The notes under the pieces were generated by a model that was not told where the DNA came from, did not search any database, and worked only from the letters and a program-made list of their open reading frames with translations. From Damh-18 sp964570795 (lineage in GTDB: Bacteria; Patescibacteriota; Minisyncoccia; Phycocordibacterales; UBA918): a stretch of 45,801 bases of DNA. Shown in pieces: positions 31,737-40,753 of this stretch. Within the stretch, counting starts at the first letter, position 1. Every line of letters starts with the position of its first letter. A program made the translations under genes and the position numbers. The stretch lies in contig CAZMYZ010000006.1 of the NCBI GenBank assembly GCA_964570795.1, forward strand, positions 1 through 45,801. Direction: 5' to 3'.

Positions 31737-32222
31737 TTATTTCGCTTTTACTACCTTTTTAGGAGCAGCTTTTGAAGCAACCTTTGCTACAGGCTTTGCA
31801 ACAACTTTCTTTGGCGCCGCCTTTGCGACAGGAGCCTTTTTTGCTGCTGGTGCCTTTGGCGTTACCAATTTCTTGAGCGCCTTGTTTGACTGGAGTTTTA
31901 CCCAATGCTCCTGCATCTCCTTTTGAAAATCCTTTACTTCACCGGCAGTTGCACTCTTTACGGTACCATATGCCTTGCTTGCAGTTTCCACAAGTGCTTT
32001 GTATTCATCTTCAGTGATTGATTCTGCCTTTTCAAGAGTCTCAAGCACTTCCCCCTTTGCCTTAAGCATCCATCCTTTTACCTTTTTGCGATTTTGTGTC
32101 GCTTGCTTACTTCCGTACAAAAAATACGCGCCTGCCGCGGTAACTGCAGCAGCCGTGAGGCCAAATCCGATACCAACCTTTTGTGCCTTACTTAATTCAT
32201 TTGTAGACTTTTTTTGTGCCAT
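31737..32222 (-). CDS. YtxH-like anchored protein with histone-like basic tail
   Basis: A 161-residue protein with one membrane segment (KVGIGFGLTAAAVTAAGAYF), a helical charged middle (50-110, KVKGWMLKAKGEVLETLEKA), and a C-terminal tail of Ala, Lys, Pro and Val repeats (KKAPVAKAAPKKVVAKPVAK) resembling histone H1 tails. The tail could bind DNA or a polyanion at the membrane, which is inference. It starts 4 bases after the previous gene's stop. Confidence 0.7.
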   Translation of the reverse strand: MAQKKSTNELSKAQKVGIGFGLTAAAVTAAGAYFLYGSKQATQNRKKVKGWMLKAKGEVLETLEKAESITEDEYKALVETASKAYGTVKSATAGEVKDFQKEMQEHWVKLQSNKALKKLVTPKAPAAKKAPVAKAAPKKVVAKPVAKVASKAAPKKVVKAK

Positions 32223-32226
32223 AGTA

Positions 32227-32544
32227 TTATGCTTCGTCGCTTATTTTTAACTCACCCCGCTTGTTATTTCGTCCGCGCGTCGTGCGTGTACCTGCTCGTT
32301 TTGCGGAGCCGGTCAGTATTGCAAATAAACGCGTCAAAAGACCTTCTTGGGTGAAGAACTCACGCACTTGATGTATGTCTTCTGCAATGATTTCAGTCTC
32401 TTCTTCAACGCGCGCTAAAATGCGACGCAATGACTTCAGAACCTTAACTGTGTGGAATACTGCCACACAAAAAATCGCCGAGCACACAATAACCGCAATG
32501 CCGGTGATAAAGAAGAAAATATCGGCGTGTAATACCTCACTCAT
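32227..32544 (-). CDS. Membrane-anchored coiled-coil protein, unknown
   Basis: A 105-residue protein: membrane segment FFFITGIAVIVCSAIFCVAVF, helical segment with VKVLKSLRRILARVEEETEI, and a basic tail (SAKRAGTRTTRGRNNKR). The layout recalls DUF948/YtxG-like proteins, which often neighbour YtxH. Minus-strand TACAAT (32557-32552) ends 7 bases before ATG 32544. Confidence 0.6.
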   Translation of the reverse strand: MSEVLHADIFFFITGIAVIVCSAIFCVAVFHTVKVLKSLRRILARVEEETEIIAEDIHQVREFFTQEGLLTRLFAILTGSAKRAGTRTTRGRNNKRGELKISDEA

Positions 32545-32566
32545 TACTCCCATTGTATCAGACCAG

Positions 32567-33592
32567 TTATTTCTCCTCTATGTGATTATCCAAAAATCTG
32601 TTTACAACTACACCCACTTCAGTACTATTACTCGTTTCCATAAGCATCGCACGCAGTTCTTTGGCACCATCAAACTCATGTACATACGCCTTATAATGCT
32701 TTTTCATGAGTGCAAAGTTTTTATGGGGAAGAAGTTCTTCAAAAAGTCGTGTGTGTTCAAGGAGAGCTTCAAGTTTTTCTCTAATAGAAATATTCGCGTA
32801 GGTGATATCGGGATTGAAAAACCATGGATTCCCAAAAATTGCACGTCCAAACATCACACCATCCGCACCTGTTGCTGCTACTTTTTCCGCAGCGTCAGCA
32901 AGTGAGGTAGCGTCACCATTCCCGAGTATGAGCGTACGCTCATACTCGGGAATGTCTTTCTGTACCTCATTCCGAATTTCTACCGCACGCGCAACATGCT
33001 CCCATCGTGCGGGTACCTTTGACATTTCTTTGCGTGTACGCGCATGTATCGTAATGACGTCCGGCATTTCCACAAGAAGCGCCGGCAACCACGTCTCAAG
33101 TTCATTTTTGTTATAGCCAATGCGTGTCTTTACGGAAATAGGGAGTCCCGGTGCCCCACGCTTCGCCGCACGAATGACTGCTGCTGCAGTCTCTGGATTT
33201 TTAATCATTGCTGAGCCACACCCCTGCCGCTCTATCGCCTTATCGGGACAGCCCATATTGATATCAATACCATCAAATCCGAGTTCCGCACAAAGACGTG
33301 CTGCCCCCTCCATATATTCTGGATGTGATGAAAAAAGTTGTGCCACAATCGGTCGTTCTTCCTCGCTATAGCACAAGTCCGCCATAAGCATTGCTTTCCC
33401 TTCCGGCGTAGCACGCATAAGACCGTCCGCCGAAACAAACTCTGTCCACATAACATCAGGACCGCCTATGGTTCCGTCTTTGCGCGTATGACGGGAATTT
33501 TTTGCAATCATACGACGAAAGGATGCGTCGGTGACGTTTGCAAGCGGTGCTAAGACCATTATGGGTTTGGGTAGATTGTGCCAAAAAGACAT
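32567..33592 (-). CDS. tRNA-dihydrouridine synthase
   Basis: A 341-residue flavin enzyme that reduces uridine in the tRNA D loop. PIMVLAPLANVTDASFRRMI at the start, the active-site Cys in INMGCPDKAIERQGCGSAMI, KTRIGYN, LGNGDATSL and GVMFGRAIFGNPWFF are family hallmarks. It is DusB-like, but the exact subgroup is not certain. A perfect 38-bp palindrome lies inside the coding sequence at 32917-32954, encoding IPEYERTLILGN just before the conserved GNGD. It lies downstream of ftsQ-like and serS on the minus strand. Confidence 0.92.
   Translation of the reverse strand: MSFWHNLPKPIMVLAPLANVTDASFRRMIAKNSRHTRKDGTIGGPDVMWTEFVSADGLMRATPEGKAMLMADLCYSEEERPIVAQLFSSHPEYMEGAARLCAELGFDGIDINMGCPDKAIERQGCGSAMIKNPETAAAVIRAAKRGAPGLPISVKTRIGYNKNELETWLPALLVEMPDVITIHARTRKEMSKVPARWEHVARAVEIRNEVQKDIPEYERTLILGNGDATSLADAAEKVAATGADGVMFGRAIFGNPWFFNPDITYANISIREKLEALLEHTRLFEELLPHKNFALMKKHYKAYVHEFDGAKELRAMLMETSNSTEVGVVVNRFLDNHIEEK
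32917..32954. repeat. Perfect 38-bp palindrome inside the dus gene
   Basis: Each 19-base half (CATTCCCGAGTATGAGCGT and its complement) is error-free with no loop. It keeps the reading frame. Confidence 0.9.
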
Positions 33593-33618
33593 AGATAAGA
33601 GTGATACCACGTTTCTCC

Positions 33619-34494
33619 CTACTCAGGAAGAGTCTCGGATGTCTCTGGAGTAGTCGTACTCGCTTCAACAAGTTTTTCGTTTACAAACACCTTATTCTCA
33701 AATCGCACATCAATATATTTAAAGTTCCCTGGTTCAATATGAGTAAATGCATCTGAAGTGAGTACTGAAGTGAGATTATCAAAGGCAATATTGAGGTCTT
33801 TCTTCCCCGAAACAAATATCGCTCCACCCCCATTGATACTAAACTCGATATCACCATTTTGCTTATGAAGCACCGAGGCAATTCGGAGTTCCCGTTCTTG
33901 GGCAACGCGATGCATAAAATTATCAATTTCAGAAAGTGACTTTTCTGTATGCATATCTCCCACTTGTAATTCATCTACCGCTTCAAGTACATGTCGTGGA
34001 AGCGCACCGCCTTGCAACAGAGGTGCTTCAGCAAATGCATAACCCTCTTCGGTTACAAAATAGCACGGAGTGGTACTTGCACTATATGCACACCAGAGTG
34101 CATAGGGTACGTATTCTTTAAAAGACACCGCAAGCGTGTGTCTATCAGTACGCTCGAGGACAATATCATGCATACGTGGGTTTTTTGCGAGCACTTCACT
34201 CATGCGTTCATGTGGGTAGAGATAGGTAAATTGCTTCGGCACTATAAGAAAGTATGTGCCTTGGAGTTCTTGAAGCATCTGTGTACGTATATCTTCATGG
34301 GGAATTGTTTCTCCCCCACTCACAATGACTTCAGTAAGGGTAAAAAATGGGAGACGGGTAATGTACCATATAAGTCCCAGAACTACCGCAAGCACTACAA
34401 GACGCAACACACCACGCACAATCTGCCACACAAAACTGTGCTGAGTATCACGCCGTCCGCGTGCGCGAACCGTTGTTTCGAGTCGTGGTGCCAC
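33619..34494 (-). CDS. FtsQ/DivIB-like cell division protein
   Basis: A 291-residue protein. A basic N-terminus and one membrane segment (VLRLVVLAVVLGLIWYITRL) are followed by a POTRA-like segment (FFTLTEVIVSGGETIPHEDI) and a beta-rich domain, ending in a Thr/Glu tail. The layout is that of FtsQ/DivIB, which links the divisome to wall synthesis. GTG 34494, 5 bases after the serS stop, is the likely start; the open frame extends far into serS. Sequence similarity is weak, as is usual for FtsQ. Confidence 0.65.
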   Translation of the reverse strand: MAPRLETTVRARGRRDTQHSFVWQIVRGVLRLVVLAVVLGLIWYITRLPFFTLTEVIVSGGETIPHEDIRTQMLQELQGTYFLIVPKQFTYLYPHERMSEVLAKNPRMHDIVLERTDRHTLAVSFKEYVPYALWCAYSASTTPCYFVTEEGYAFAEAPLLQGGALPRHVLEAVDELQVGDMHTEKSLSEIDNFMHRVAQERELRIASVLHKQNGDIEFSINGGGAIFVSGKKDLNIAFDNLTSVLTSDAFTHIEPGNFKYIDVRFENKVFVNEKLVEASTTTPETSETLPE

Positions 34495-34499
34495 GCTTT

Positions 34500-35762
34500 C
34501 TATTGTAGTACATCCGCACCAAAATACGGAACGAGTGCTGGTGGTATGGTCACCGTACCATCTTCGCGCTGGAAGTTTTCTATGAGTGACACCAGAATGC
34601 GAGGTGTCGGAATCGCGGTACAATTGAGAGAGTGTGCGTAGCGCATCTTTCCCTCTTCATCACGGTAGCGAATATTAAAGCGGCGTGTCTGGAAGTCATG
34701 GAAGTATGACGCGGAACTAATCTCGCGATATTTCTCTTCACCGGGAACCCAGAGTTCGATATCGTATTTCTTTACTTGTCCCTGTCCTAAGTCACCACCA
34801 CAGTTCACCACCGTACGATACGGAATGCCAAGTGATTCAATAAATTCCTCAGTATTTTGATTCAGCCACTCATGCCACTTCACTGACTCGGTGTGGCTTG
34901 CCTCGCAGATAATAACCTGCTCAAGTTTAAAAAATTCATGAACGCGAATAAGCCCCTTCGTATCCTTTCCATGACTCCCTGCCTCGCGACGGAAACATGG
35001 TGAAAATGAAAGCCACTTGATAGGCAGTTCAGAACGTTCGAGAATATCATCCGCGTAATACCCCATAGTCGAAACTTCAGCAGTACCAATGAGATAGTCC
35101 TCATCCTGTGTCTTGTAAACATCCTCGGCATCATTGGGAAGATGACCAGTACCATACAGATTACTCTTCCGTACAATTGCCGGCACAATGAGTGGGTCAA
35201 AGCCACGCTTAAGGAAAAAATCCTGCGCGTAATTCCAAATCGCCCATGAAAGACGCGCGCCGCCTTTCTGGAGATAGTATCCGCGAAATCCATGCACCTT
35301 GGTACCACGATCAAAGTCCACAATCTTGAGCGCGGTCATAATATCACTATGGCTCTTTGGGGTGAAAGAGAATTTTGTTTTTTCGCCCCAGGTTTTGATT
35401 TCTTGATTTTCAGAATCGTCCTTTCCTTCGGGCACCGACATGTCAGGAATATTCGGTACTTGGAGCATAAGTTCCTGCCATTTTTGCATCACCTCGCGCA
35501 ACTCTTCCTCCTCCTTCTGGATATCGTCTTTAAGAATCTTCATCTCCGCAATACGCACGGAACGCATCGCTTCATCGGTGGTTGTAGCCACCTCACGTGA
35601 GACATTATTTTGCTCGGCCTTTTTTGTCTCCATAGAGAGTAGGAGTTGTTTGCGTTTATCGTCGAGAGCGACGAGACCGTCGAGATCGACCGTCATACGC
35701 TTCTTTTGAGCACCCATTTTAATAAGGTCGAGATTTTCTCTAATGAATTTAATATCTAACAT
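34500..35762 (-). CDS. serS: Seryl-tRNA synthetase
   Basis: A 420-residue class II synthetase that charges tRNA-Ser. The N-terminal coiled-coil arm (about 25-110) binds the tRNA long arm. Motif 2 is in FSPCFRREAGSHGKDTKGL then IRVHEFFKLEQ, and motif 3 in LNCTAIPTPRILVSLIEN. The serine-site region DIELWVPGEEKYREISSAS is conserved. The start MLDIKFIREN at 35762 matches the family. Confidence 0.95.
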   Translation of the reverse strand: MLDIKFIRENLDLIKMGAQKKRMTVDLDGLVALDDKRKQLLLSMETKKAEQNNVSREVATTTDEAMRSVRIAEMKILKDDIQKEEEELREVMQKWQELMLQVPNIPDMSVPEGKDDSENQEIKTWGEKTKFSFTPKSHSDIMTALKIVDFDRGTKVHGFRGYYLQKGGARLSWAIWNYAQDFFLKRGFDPLIVPAIVRKSNLYGTGHLPNDAEDVYKTQDEDYLIGTAEVSTMGYYADDILERSELPIKWLSFSPCFRREAGSHGKDTKGLIRVHEFFKLEQVIICEASHTESVKWHEWLNQNTEEFIESLGIPYRTVVNCGGDLGQGQVKKYDIELWVPGEEKYREISSASYFHDFQTRRFNIRYRDEEGKMRYAHSLNCTAIPTPRILVSLIENFQREDGTVTIPPALVPYFGADVLQ

Positions 35763-35839
35763 ATAGTACGAATTAACCTGAGGATTATACCGTATTACCA
35801 CAGACATGCGAACTCGTGCAATGGTACACTCATATATGT

Positions 35840-36700
35840 ATGGATTTTCCTATTAGGAATGTGGCAGTCAAAAACGAACTCCCGCGACTCATCGAAATCC
35901 CCGAGCCGCCTATGGAAGTGACCGTACGCGGAGAACTGCCGTCTCATAATACAAAATGTCTTGCGGTGGTCGGCTCACGCGACTACACCAACTACGGCAA
36001 GCAAGTAGTGGAATACCTTATTGGCGGTCTCCGTGGGTACCCCGTGTCAATTATTTCGGGACTTGCACTCGGTATTGACGCCCTCGCACACAAGGCCGCG
36101 CTCCATAATAATCTCCACACGCTCGCGGTACCCGGCTCAGGCATTGCTGATTCGGTTATCTATCCACGCACCCATAGAGGTCTTGCTCATGAAATTCTCC
36201 AGAATGGTGGTGGTCTCTTGAGTGAATTCGAACCCACCTTTATGGCAGCACCGTGGTCGTTCCCAAAAAGGAATCGCATTATGGTCGGACTGTCTCATGC
36301 AGTACTTCTCATCGAAGCAGGTGAAAAATCCGGGACACTTATCACAGCCCGCCTTGCGGCAGACTATAATCGCGATTTGCTCGCGGTGCCTGGGAACATC
36401 TTTTCGAAGAACAGCATCGGTGTACACCAATTTATCAAACTCGGTGCCACCCCCGTCACCACTCCTGAGGACATCCTTACTGCACTCGATATCGAAGAAA
36501 AGGAATCTTCACCACATGCGCCCACCACACTTTCAAAAGAGGAGTTACTTGTTCTTTCTCTCCTCACCGAACCAAAGGACCAAGACACCTTAATCCGCGC
36601 ACTCCCCTACGCCCCTGAAATGACTCTTATGCTCCTTATGCGCATGGAACTTTCCGGCTCTATTCGTGAACAAAATTGTGTTTTTCACAAAGTAATATAG
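35840..36700 (+). CDS. dprA: DNA-processing protein DprA
   Basis: A 286-residue protein that loads RecA on incoming single-stranded DNA in natural transformation. The Rossmann-like core has VVGSRDYTNYGK, IISGLALGIDALAHKAAL, VPGSGIADSVIYPRTHRGLA and FPKRNRIMVGLSHAVLLIEA then GEKSGTLITARLA, and a C-terminal winged-helix-like domain follows (about 225-286). The N-terminal SAM-like domain of larger DprA proteins is absent. It suggests competence, although no other com gene is in the window. TACACT (35825-35830) lies 9 bases before the ATG. Confidence 0.93.
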   Translation: MDFPIRNVAVKNELPRLIEIPEPPMEVTVRGELPSHNTKCLAVVGSRDYTNYGKQVVEYLIGGLRGYPVSIISGLALGIDALAHKAALHNNLHTLAVPGSGIADSVIYPRTHRGLAHEILQNGGGLLSEFEPTFMAAPWSFPKRNRIMVGLSHAVLLIEAGEKSGTLITARLAADYNRDLLAVPGNIFSKNSIGVHQFIKLGATPVTTPEDILTALDIEEKESSPHAPTTLSKEELLVLSLLTEPKDQDTLIRALPYAPEMTLMLLMRMELSGSIREQNCVFHKVI

Positions 36701-36722
36701 GCGTCACGCAAAAAGTTACCAT

Positions 36723-36751
36723 TTGACACATTATTGTTTCCCTAGTATGTA
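36723..36751 (+). promoter_or_regulatory. Consensus -35/-10 promoter for topA
   Basis: TTGACA at 36723-36728 and TATGTA at 36746-36751 with 17 bases between; 8 bases then separate the -10 from the ATG at 36760. It is the clearest full promoter in the window and predicts a leaderless or nearly leaderless mRNA. Confidence 0.65.
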
Positions 36752-36759
36752 TTGAGGTC

Positions 36760-39120
36760 ATGAGCAAAACACTCGTTATTGTAGAGTCACCCGCAAAAGC
36801 AAAGACTATCGAAAAGTATTTAGGCGATGGATACACCGTGCGTGCGTCCGTAGGCCATGTGCGCGACCTCCCCAAGAGCAACCATGACGCCGTCGACATC
36901 GAGGGTGGCTTTGTGCCGAAATATATCCAGTCTGCGGGCAAGGAAAAAGTTATCAGCGAACTCCGGAAAGAGGCGCATAACGCAGACAAAGTCCTCCTTG
37001 CAACAGACCCCGACCGTGAAGGAGAGGCCATCGCCTGGCATGTAGCCGAACTCATAAAAGATGAAACGACGAAACCAAAGCGTATTGTCTTCCATGAAAT
37101 TACCGAACCTGCGGTGAAAGAAGCACTCCTCCATCCCCGTGACATTGATATGCACCTTAAAGAGGCACAGGAGGCCCGCCGTGTCCTCGACCGTCTGGTG
37201 GGTTACGACCTCTCGGGACTCATTTGGAAAAAGGTACGTTACGGACTTTCTGCAGGACGCGTACAGTCGCCCGCACTGCGCATCATTATGGAGCGTGAGC
37301 GACTTATTCGTGCGTTTGTGCCCGAAGCATACTTTGTACTCACCGCACACACCAAGACGCCAAGCAAGACCGCGCTTCCTCTTACCTGTGTTGTGGAGCC
37401 AAAAGTTAAATCTGAAGCAGATGCTATCGTAACTCTCGGAAAGGCGCATCCATGGGCAGTGACCAACATCACCACCTCGGAGCAAAAGCGCGCCCCCCGC
37501 CCCCCCTTTACGACATCCACACTCCAACAGGTAGCTTCCACACGCCTCGGCTTTTCTCCCTCACGCACGATGGGTGCTGCACAAAAACTCTATGAAGCCG
37601 GCTTCATTACCTATATGCGTACTGACTCCACCAATATGAGCAATATTGCCCAAAAGCAAATTATCGCCTTAGTAGCAAAAGAATACGGGAAAGAATACGT
37701 CGCACCACGTACATACAAAACAAAGAGTAAGTCTGCGCAAGAAGCGCACGAAGCCGTCCGTCCAAGCAATTTTGCAAAGCGTGTCGCTGGTGGTACCGAC
37801 GACCAAAAGAGACTCTATACGCTCATCTGGGAGCGTGCGGTGGCGTCACAAATGAGTGACGCACAAATAGAGCGTACGAAAGTCACTGGAAATATTATGG
37901 GTTCTTCTGAAACCATTCCTGACTTCACCACTACGGGCTCACGCGTTCTCTTCCCCGGATGGCTCACCGTCGACACCCGCGCTCGCGGAGAAGATGTGGA
38001 AGTACCACTCCTCAAAGTAGGCGACAGCCTTTCCCTTACCAAACTCGAGAGTGAAGGCAAAGAAACGCAGCCGCCAAGCCGCTATACCGAAGCAGGCCTC
38101 ATCAAGGAACTTGAAAAGCGTGGTATTGGCCGTCCATCGACATATGCGTCTATTATGAAGACCATTATCGATCGTGGGTACGTACTCAAGGAGGGGCGCA
38201 CACTTCTCCCTACCGACACCGGTGACCTTGTCTCATCATTTCTCGAAGAACACTTCACCGAATACATTGGTGACGACTTCACGAGTGAAATGGAAAACGA
38301 ACTCGACGAAATTGCACTGGGTACTCGTGGCTATACCGAAACACTCAGTGCCTTCTACGGCCCTTTCCATAAAAAAGTTGCATCAAAAGAAGACATTGAG
38401 AAAATTACCAACCTTGGTCCTGGACCAAAAGAATTCCCCTGCCCACTCTGTGGAAAAGACATGGTTATTAAACTCGGCCGCGGTGGCAAATTCCTTTCCT
38501 GTGCCACCTACCCCGCCTGCGATGGCGCACGTATGCAGGACGGCACACTCATCAAAGATGACGAACCTTTGGGTACCGACCCTGAAACAGGAGAAGAGAT
38601 ATATCTCCTCAATGGGCGCTTTGGCCCCTATGTGCAGGTCGGGAAAACTCCTGAAAAAGTAAAGGGAAAGAAGGCTGTCGCGCCAAAACGCGCAAGCCTT
38701 CCAAAAGGCAAGGTGCTCTCTGAAGTCACTATTGCTGATGCGCTCCATTACCTCATTCTTCCGCGCACGCTTGGTACTCATCCTGACACCGGAGAACCTA
38801 TTATTGCAAACACCGGACGCTTCGGACCATACATTGGCCATGCAGGTGATTTTCGTTCACTCAAAAATCCCGATACCCCCTATGAAGTAACATTTGATCG
38901 TGCGCTCGAAATCCTCAAAGAACCAAAGAAAACCCGCGCCGGAGAAAAACTCCTCAAGGAAGTGGGCGTACACCCAAAGACTAAAAAAATGATTAAAGTT
39001 TTTGAATCAAAGTCAGGTCGCTACCTCACTCGTGGATTTGCACGCATCTGGCTCCCCGACAATACCGATATCGAAAAATTTAGTCTCGAAGACGCAATCG
39101 CCCTTCTCGCCAAAAAATAA
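36760..39120 (+). CDS. topA: DNA topoisomerase I
   Basis: A 786-residue type IA topoisomerase that relaxes negative supercoils. The Toprim domain is at 1-115, with Glu9 and ATDPDREGEA (81-90). The catalytic Tyr285 is in GFITYMRTDST. One four-Cys zinc finger follows (CPLCGKDM and CATYPAC), then three degenerate zinc-ribbon-like repeats without Cys (GRFGPYVQVG, GRFGPYIGHAG, SGRYLTRG), as in many bacterial TopA proteins. Normal length. Confidence 0.96.
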   Translation: MSKTLVIVESPAKAKTIEKYLGDGYTVRASVGHVRDLPKSNHDAVDIEGGFVPKYIQSAGKEKVISELRKEAHNADKVLLATDPDREGEAIAWHVAELIKDETTKPKRIVFHEITEPAVKEALLHPRDIDMHLKEAQEARRVLDRLVGYDLSGLIWKKVRYGLSAGRVQSPALRIIMERERLIRAFVPEAYFVLTAHTKTPSKTALPLTCVVEPKVKSEADAIVTLGKAHPWAVTNITTSEQKRAPRPPFTTSTLQQVASTRLGFSPSRTMGAAQKLYEAGFITYMRTDSTNMSNIAQKQIIALVAKEYGKEYVAPRTYKTKSKSAQEAHEAVRPSNFAKRVAGGTDDQKRLYTLIWERAVASQMSDAQIERTKVTGNIMGSSETIPDFTTTGSRVLFPGWLTVDTRARGEDVEVPLLKVGDSLSLTKLESEGKETQPPSRYTEAGLIKELEKRGIGRPSTYASIMKTIIDRGYVLKEGRTLLPTDTGDLVSSFLEEHFTEYIGDDFTSEMENELDEIALGTRGYTETLSAFYGPFHKKVASKEDIEKITNLGPGPKEFPCPLCGKDMVIKLGRGGKFLSCATYPACDGARMQDGTLIKDDEPLGTDPETGEEIYLLNGRFGPYVQVGKTPEKVKGKKAVAPKRASLPKGKVLSEVTIADALHYLILPRTLGTHPDTGEPIIANTGRFGPYIGHAGDFRSLKNPDTPYEVTFDRALEILKEPKKTRAGEKLLKEVGVHPKTKKMIKVFESKSGRYLTRGFARIWLPDNTDIEKFSLEDAIALLAKK

Positions 39121-39178
39121 ATACAGTAGTTCCCGCTTGCCATATTGATATCCTAGGGGCACACTATATGATAACTCC

Positions 39179-40753
39179 ATGGCAACACTTATCACTGCAC
39201 AGGATATTATTGATGTACTCACCGTTACTTCACCCGATGATGTAGCGCTCATTCGTCGAGCATATGACTTTGCCGCAAAGGCGCACGAAGGGCGCACCCG
39301 CTATTCAGGTGACCCTTACCTCACGCACCTCGCCGCAGTAGCAAAGATGCTTGCTGAAATTGGTATGGGTGCGCCTACGGTTGCTGCAGGCCTCCTCCAC
39401 GACAGTATTGAAGATACCCACGTTACTCCCGAAGAACTCAAAGCGGAGTTCGGTGATGAAATCTTTTTTCTCGTACAGGGTGTCACGAAACTCGGCTCCG
39501 TGCGCTACTACGGGAGTGATCGTCACAATGAATCGCTCCGCAAACTTTTTGTTGCAACAAGTCAGGATATTCGTGTCCTCATCATCAAACTCGTTGACCG
39601 CCTCCACAACATGCAGACTCTGCAGTATGTCCCTAAAGAAAAGCAGTTGCGTATCGCACGCGAAACTTTGGAAATCTACGTGCCCGTTACTCACCGTCTC
39701 GGTATGGGACGTATCCGCAAAGAACTCGAAGACCTTGCCTTTCCCTATGTGTATCCCGAGGAGTATACGCGTGTCCTCGATGTCACCAAGCACCTTGCAA
39801 AAAGTAGTGATACCGACCTCGAGCGTGCACGCAAAGCACTCCAAAAGCGTCTTGCTGAAAGCGGCATCCGCGATTTTCACACCTCATTTCGTTCAAAGGG
39901 TCTCTATAGTCTGTTTCAAAAATTAAAACGCCGCGAGTGGGACATGGATCGTGTGTACGACTATCTCGCTATTCGTGTGGTAGTACCCAACATTGAGCAA
40001 TGCTACCAAGTACTTGGTATCGTCCATGAAATCTGGCGCCCCCTCCCTCAGCGTGTAAAGGATTATATCGCGTTCCCAAAGCCTAATGGGTATAAGTCCC
40101 TTCACACCACCGTTATCACTCCCAATCGCACTATTCTCGAGGTACAAATCCGCACCGAAGACATGCACCGCGAAGCAGAGTACGGTATTGCGTCGCACAT
40201 AATTTATAAAAATCGCCAGTTGGGACAAAAAGAGTCCGGCGGTACCGCTGCGTGGTTTGCTTCACTCGTCCCTGCACTCTTTAAGCCATTTATATGGAAA
40301 AGTAAATCTGCGCCTGATGCGCAAAAAGAAGTATTGAGTGAAAAAGACCATAAGCAAAAAATACCTCGCTGGATTCAGGAAATTGCTGACACCCACAAGA
40401 CGAGTGACAGCGAACGCGAGTTTTTTGATGGTCACCGAGATGACTTCTTTTCATACCGTATCTTTGTCTTCACTCCCGAAGGGGACGTTATCGACCTTCC
40501 TGTAGGTGCTTCCCCTATAGATTTTGCGTATGCTATTCACTCAGACATTGGCGACCACGTGGCCGGAGCAAAGGTAAACAACAAACTCATCGAACTCAAC
40601 ACTGAACTCAGAAATGGTGATATTGTGGAAATTGTAAAAGGTAAGTCAAATAAACCCACACGCAAGTGGCTTGGGTACGCCAAAACATCACTCGCCCGCC
40701 GCAAAATACGTGCAGCGCTTGCAGAACAACACGCTACAGTGAGAAATTCTTAA
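39179..40753 (+). CDS. RelA/SpoT-type (p)ppGpp synthetase/hydrolase
   Basis: A 524-residue stringent-response enzyme. The HD hydrolase domain is at about 25-180 (LLHDSIEDTHV and LVDRLHNMQTL, metal-binding His and Asp present), the synthetase at 215-350 (YDYLAIRVVV and AFPKPNGYKSLHTTV), and TGS at about 440-505 (VFTPEGDVIDLPVGASPIDFA). The usual C-terminal helical, zinc-finger and ACT domains are absent, so ribosome-based regulation would differ. The 3' end overlaps the convergent parB gene by 20 bases. TATGAT (39167-39172) ends 6 bases before the ATG. Confidence 0.93.
   Translation: MATLITAQDIIDVLTVTSPDDVALIRRAYDFAAKAHEGRTRYSGDPYLTHLAAVAKMLAEIGMGAPTVAAGLLHDSIEDTHVTPEELKAEFGDEIFFLVQGVTKLGSVRYYGSDRHNESLRKLFVATSQDIRVLIIKLVDRLHNMQTLQYVPKEKQLRIARETLEIYVPVTHRLGMGRIRKELEDLAFPYVYPEEYTRVLDVTKHLAKSSDTDLERARKALQKRLAESGIRDFHTSFRSKGLYSLFQKLKRREWDMDRVYDYLAIRVVVPNIEQCYQVLGIVHEIWRPLPQRVKDYIAFPKPNGYKSLHTTVITPNRTILEVQIRTEDMHREAEYGIASHIIYKNRQLGQKESGGTAAWFASLVPALFKPFIWKSKSAPDAQKEVLSEKDHKQKIPRWIQEIADTHKTSDSEREFFDGHRDDFFSYRIFVFTPEGDVIDLPVGASPIDFAYAIHSDIGDHVAGAKVNNKLIELNTELRNGDIVEIVKGKSNKPTRKWLGYAKTSLARRKIRAALAEQHATVRNS

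Noticed and set aside
33619..34623. FtsQ-like gene starting at 34623 inside serS
   Set aside because: The extra 43 residues are an out-of-frame reading of the conserved serS 3' end; GTG 34494 just after the serS stop is more plausible.
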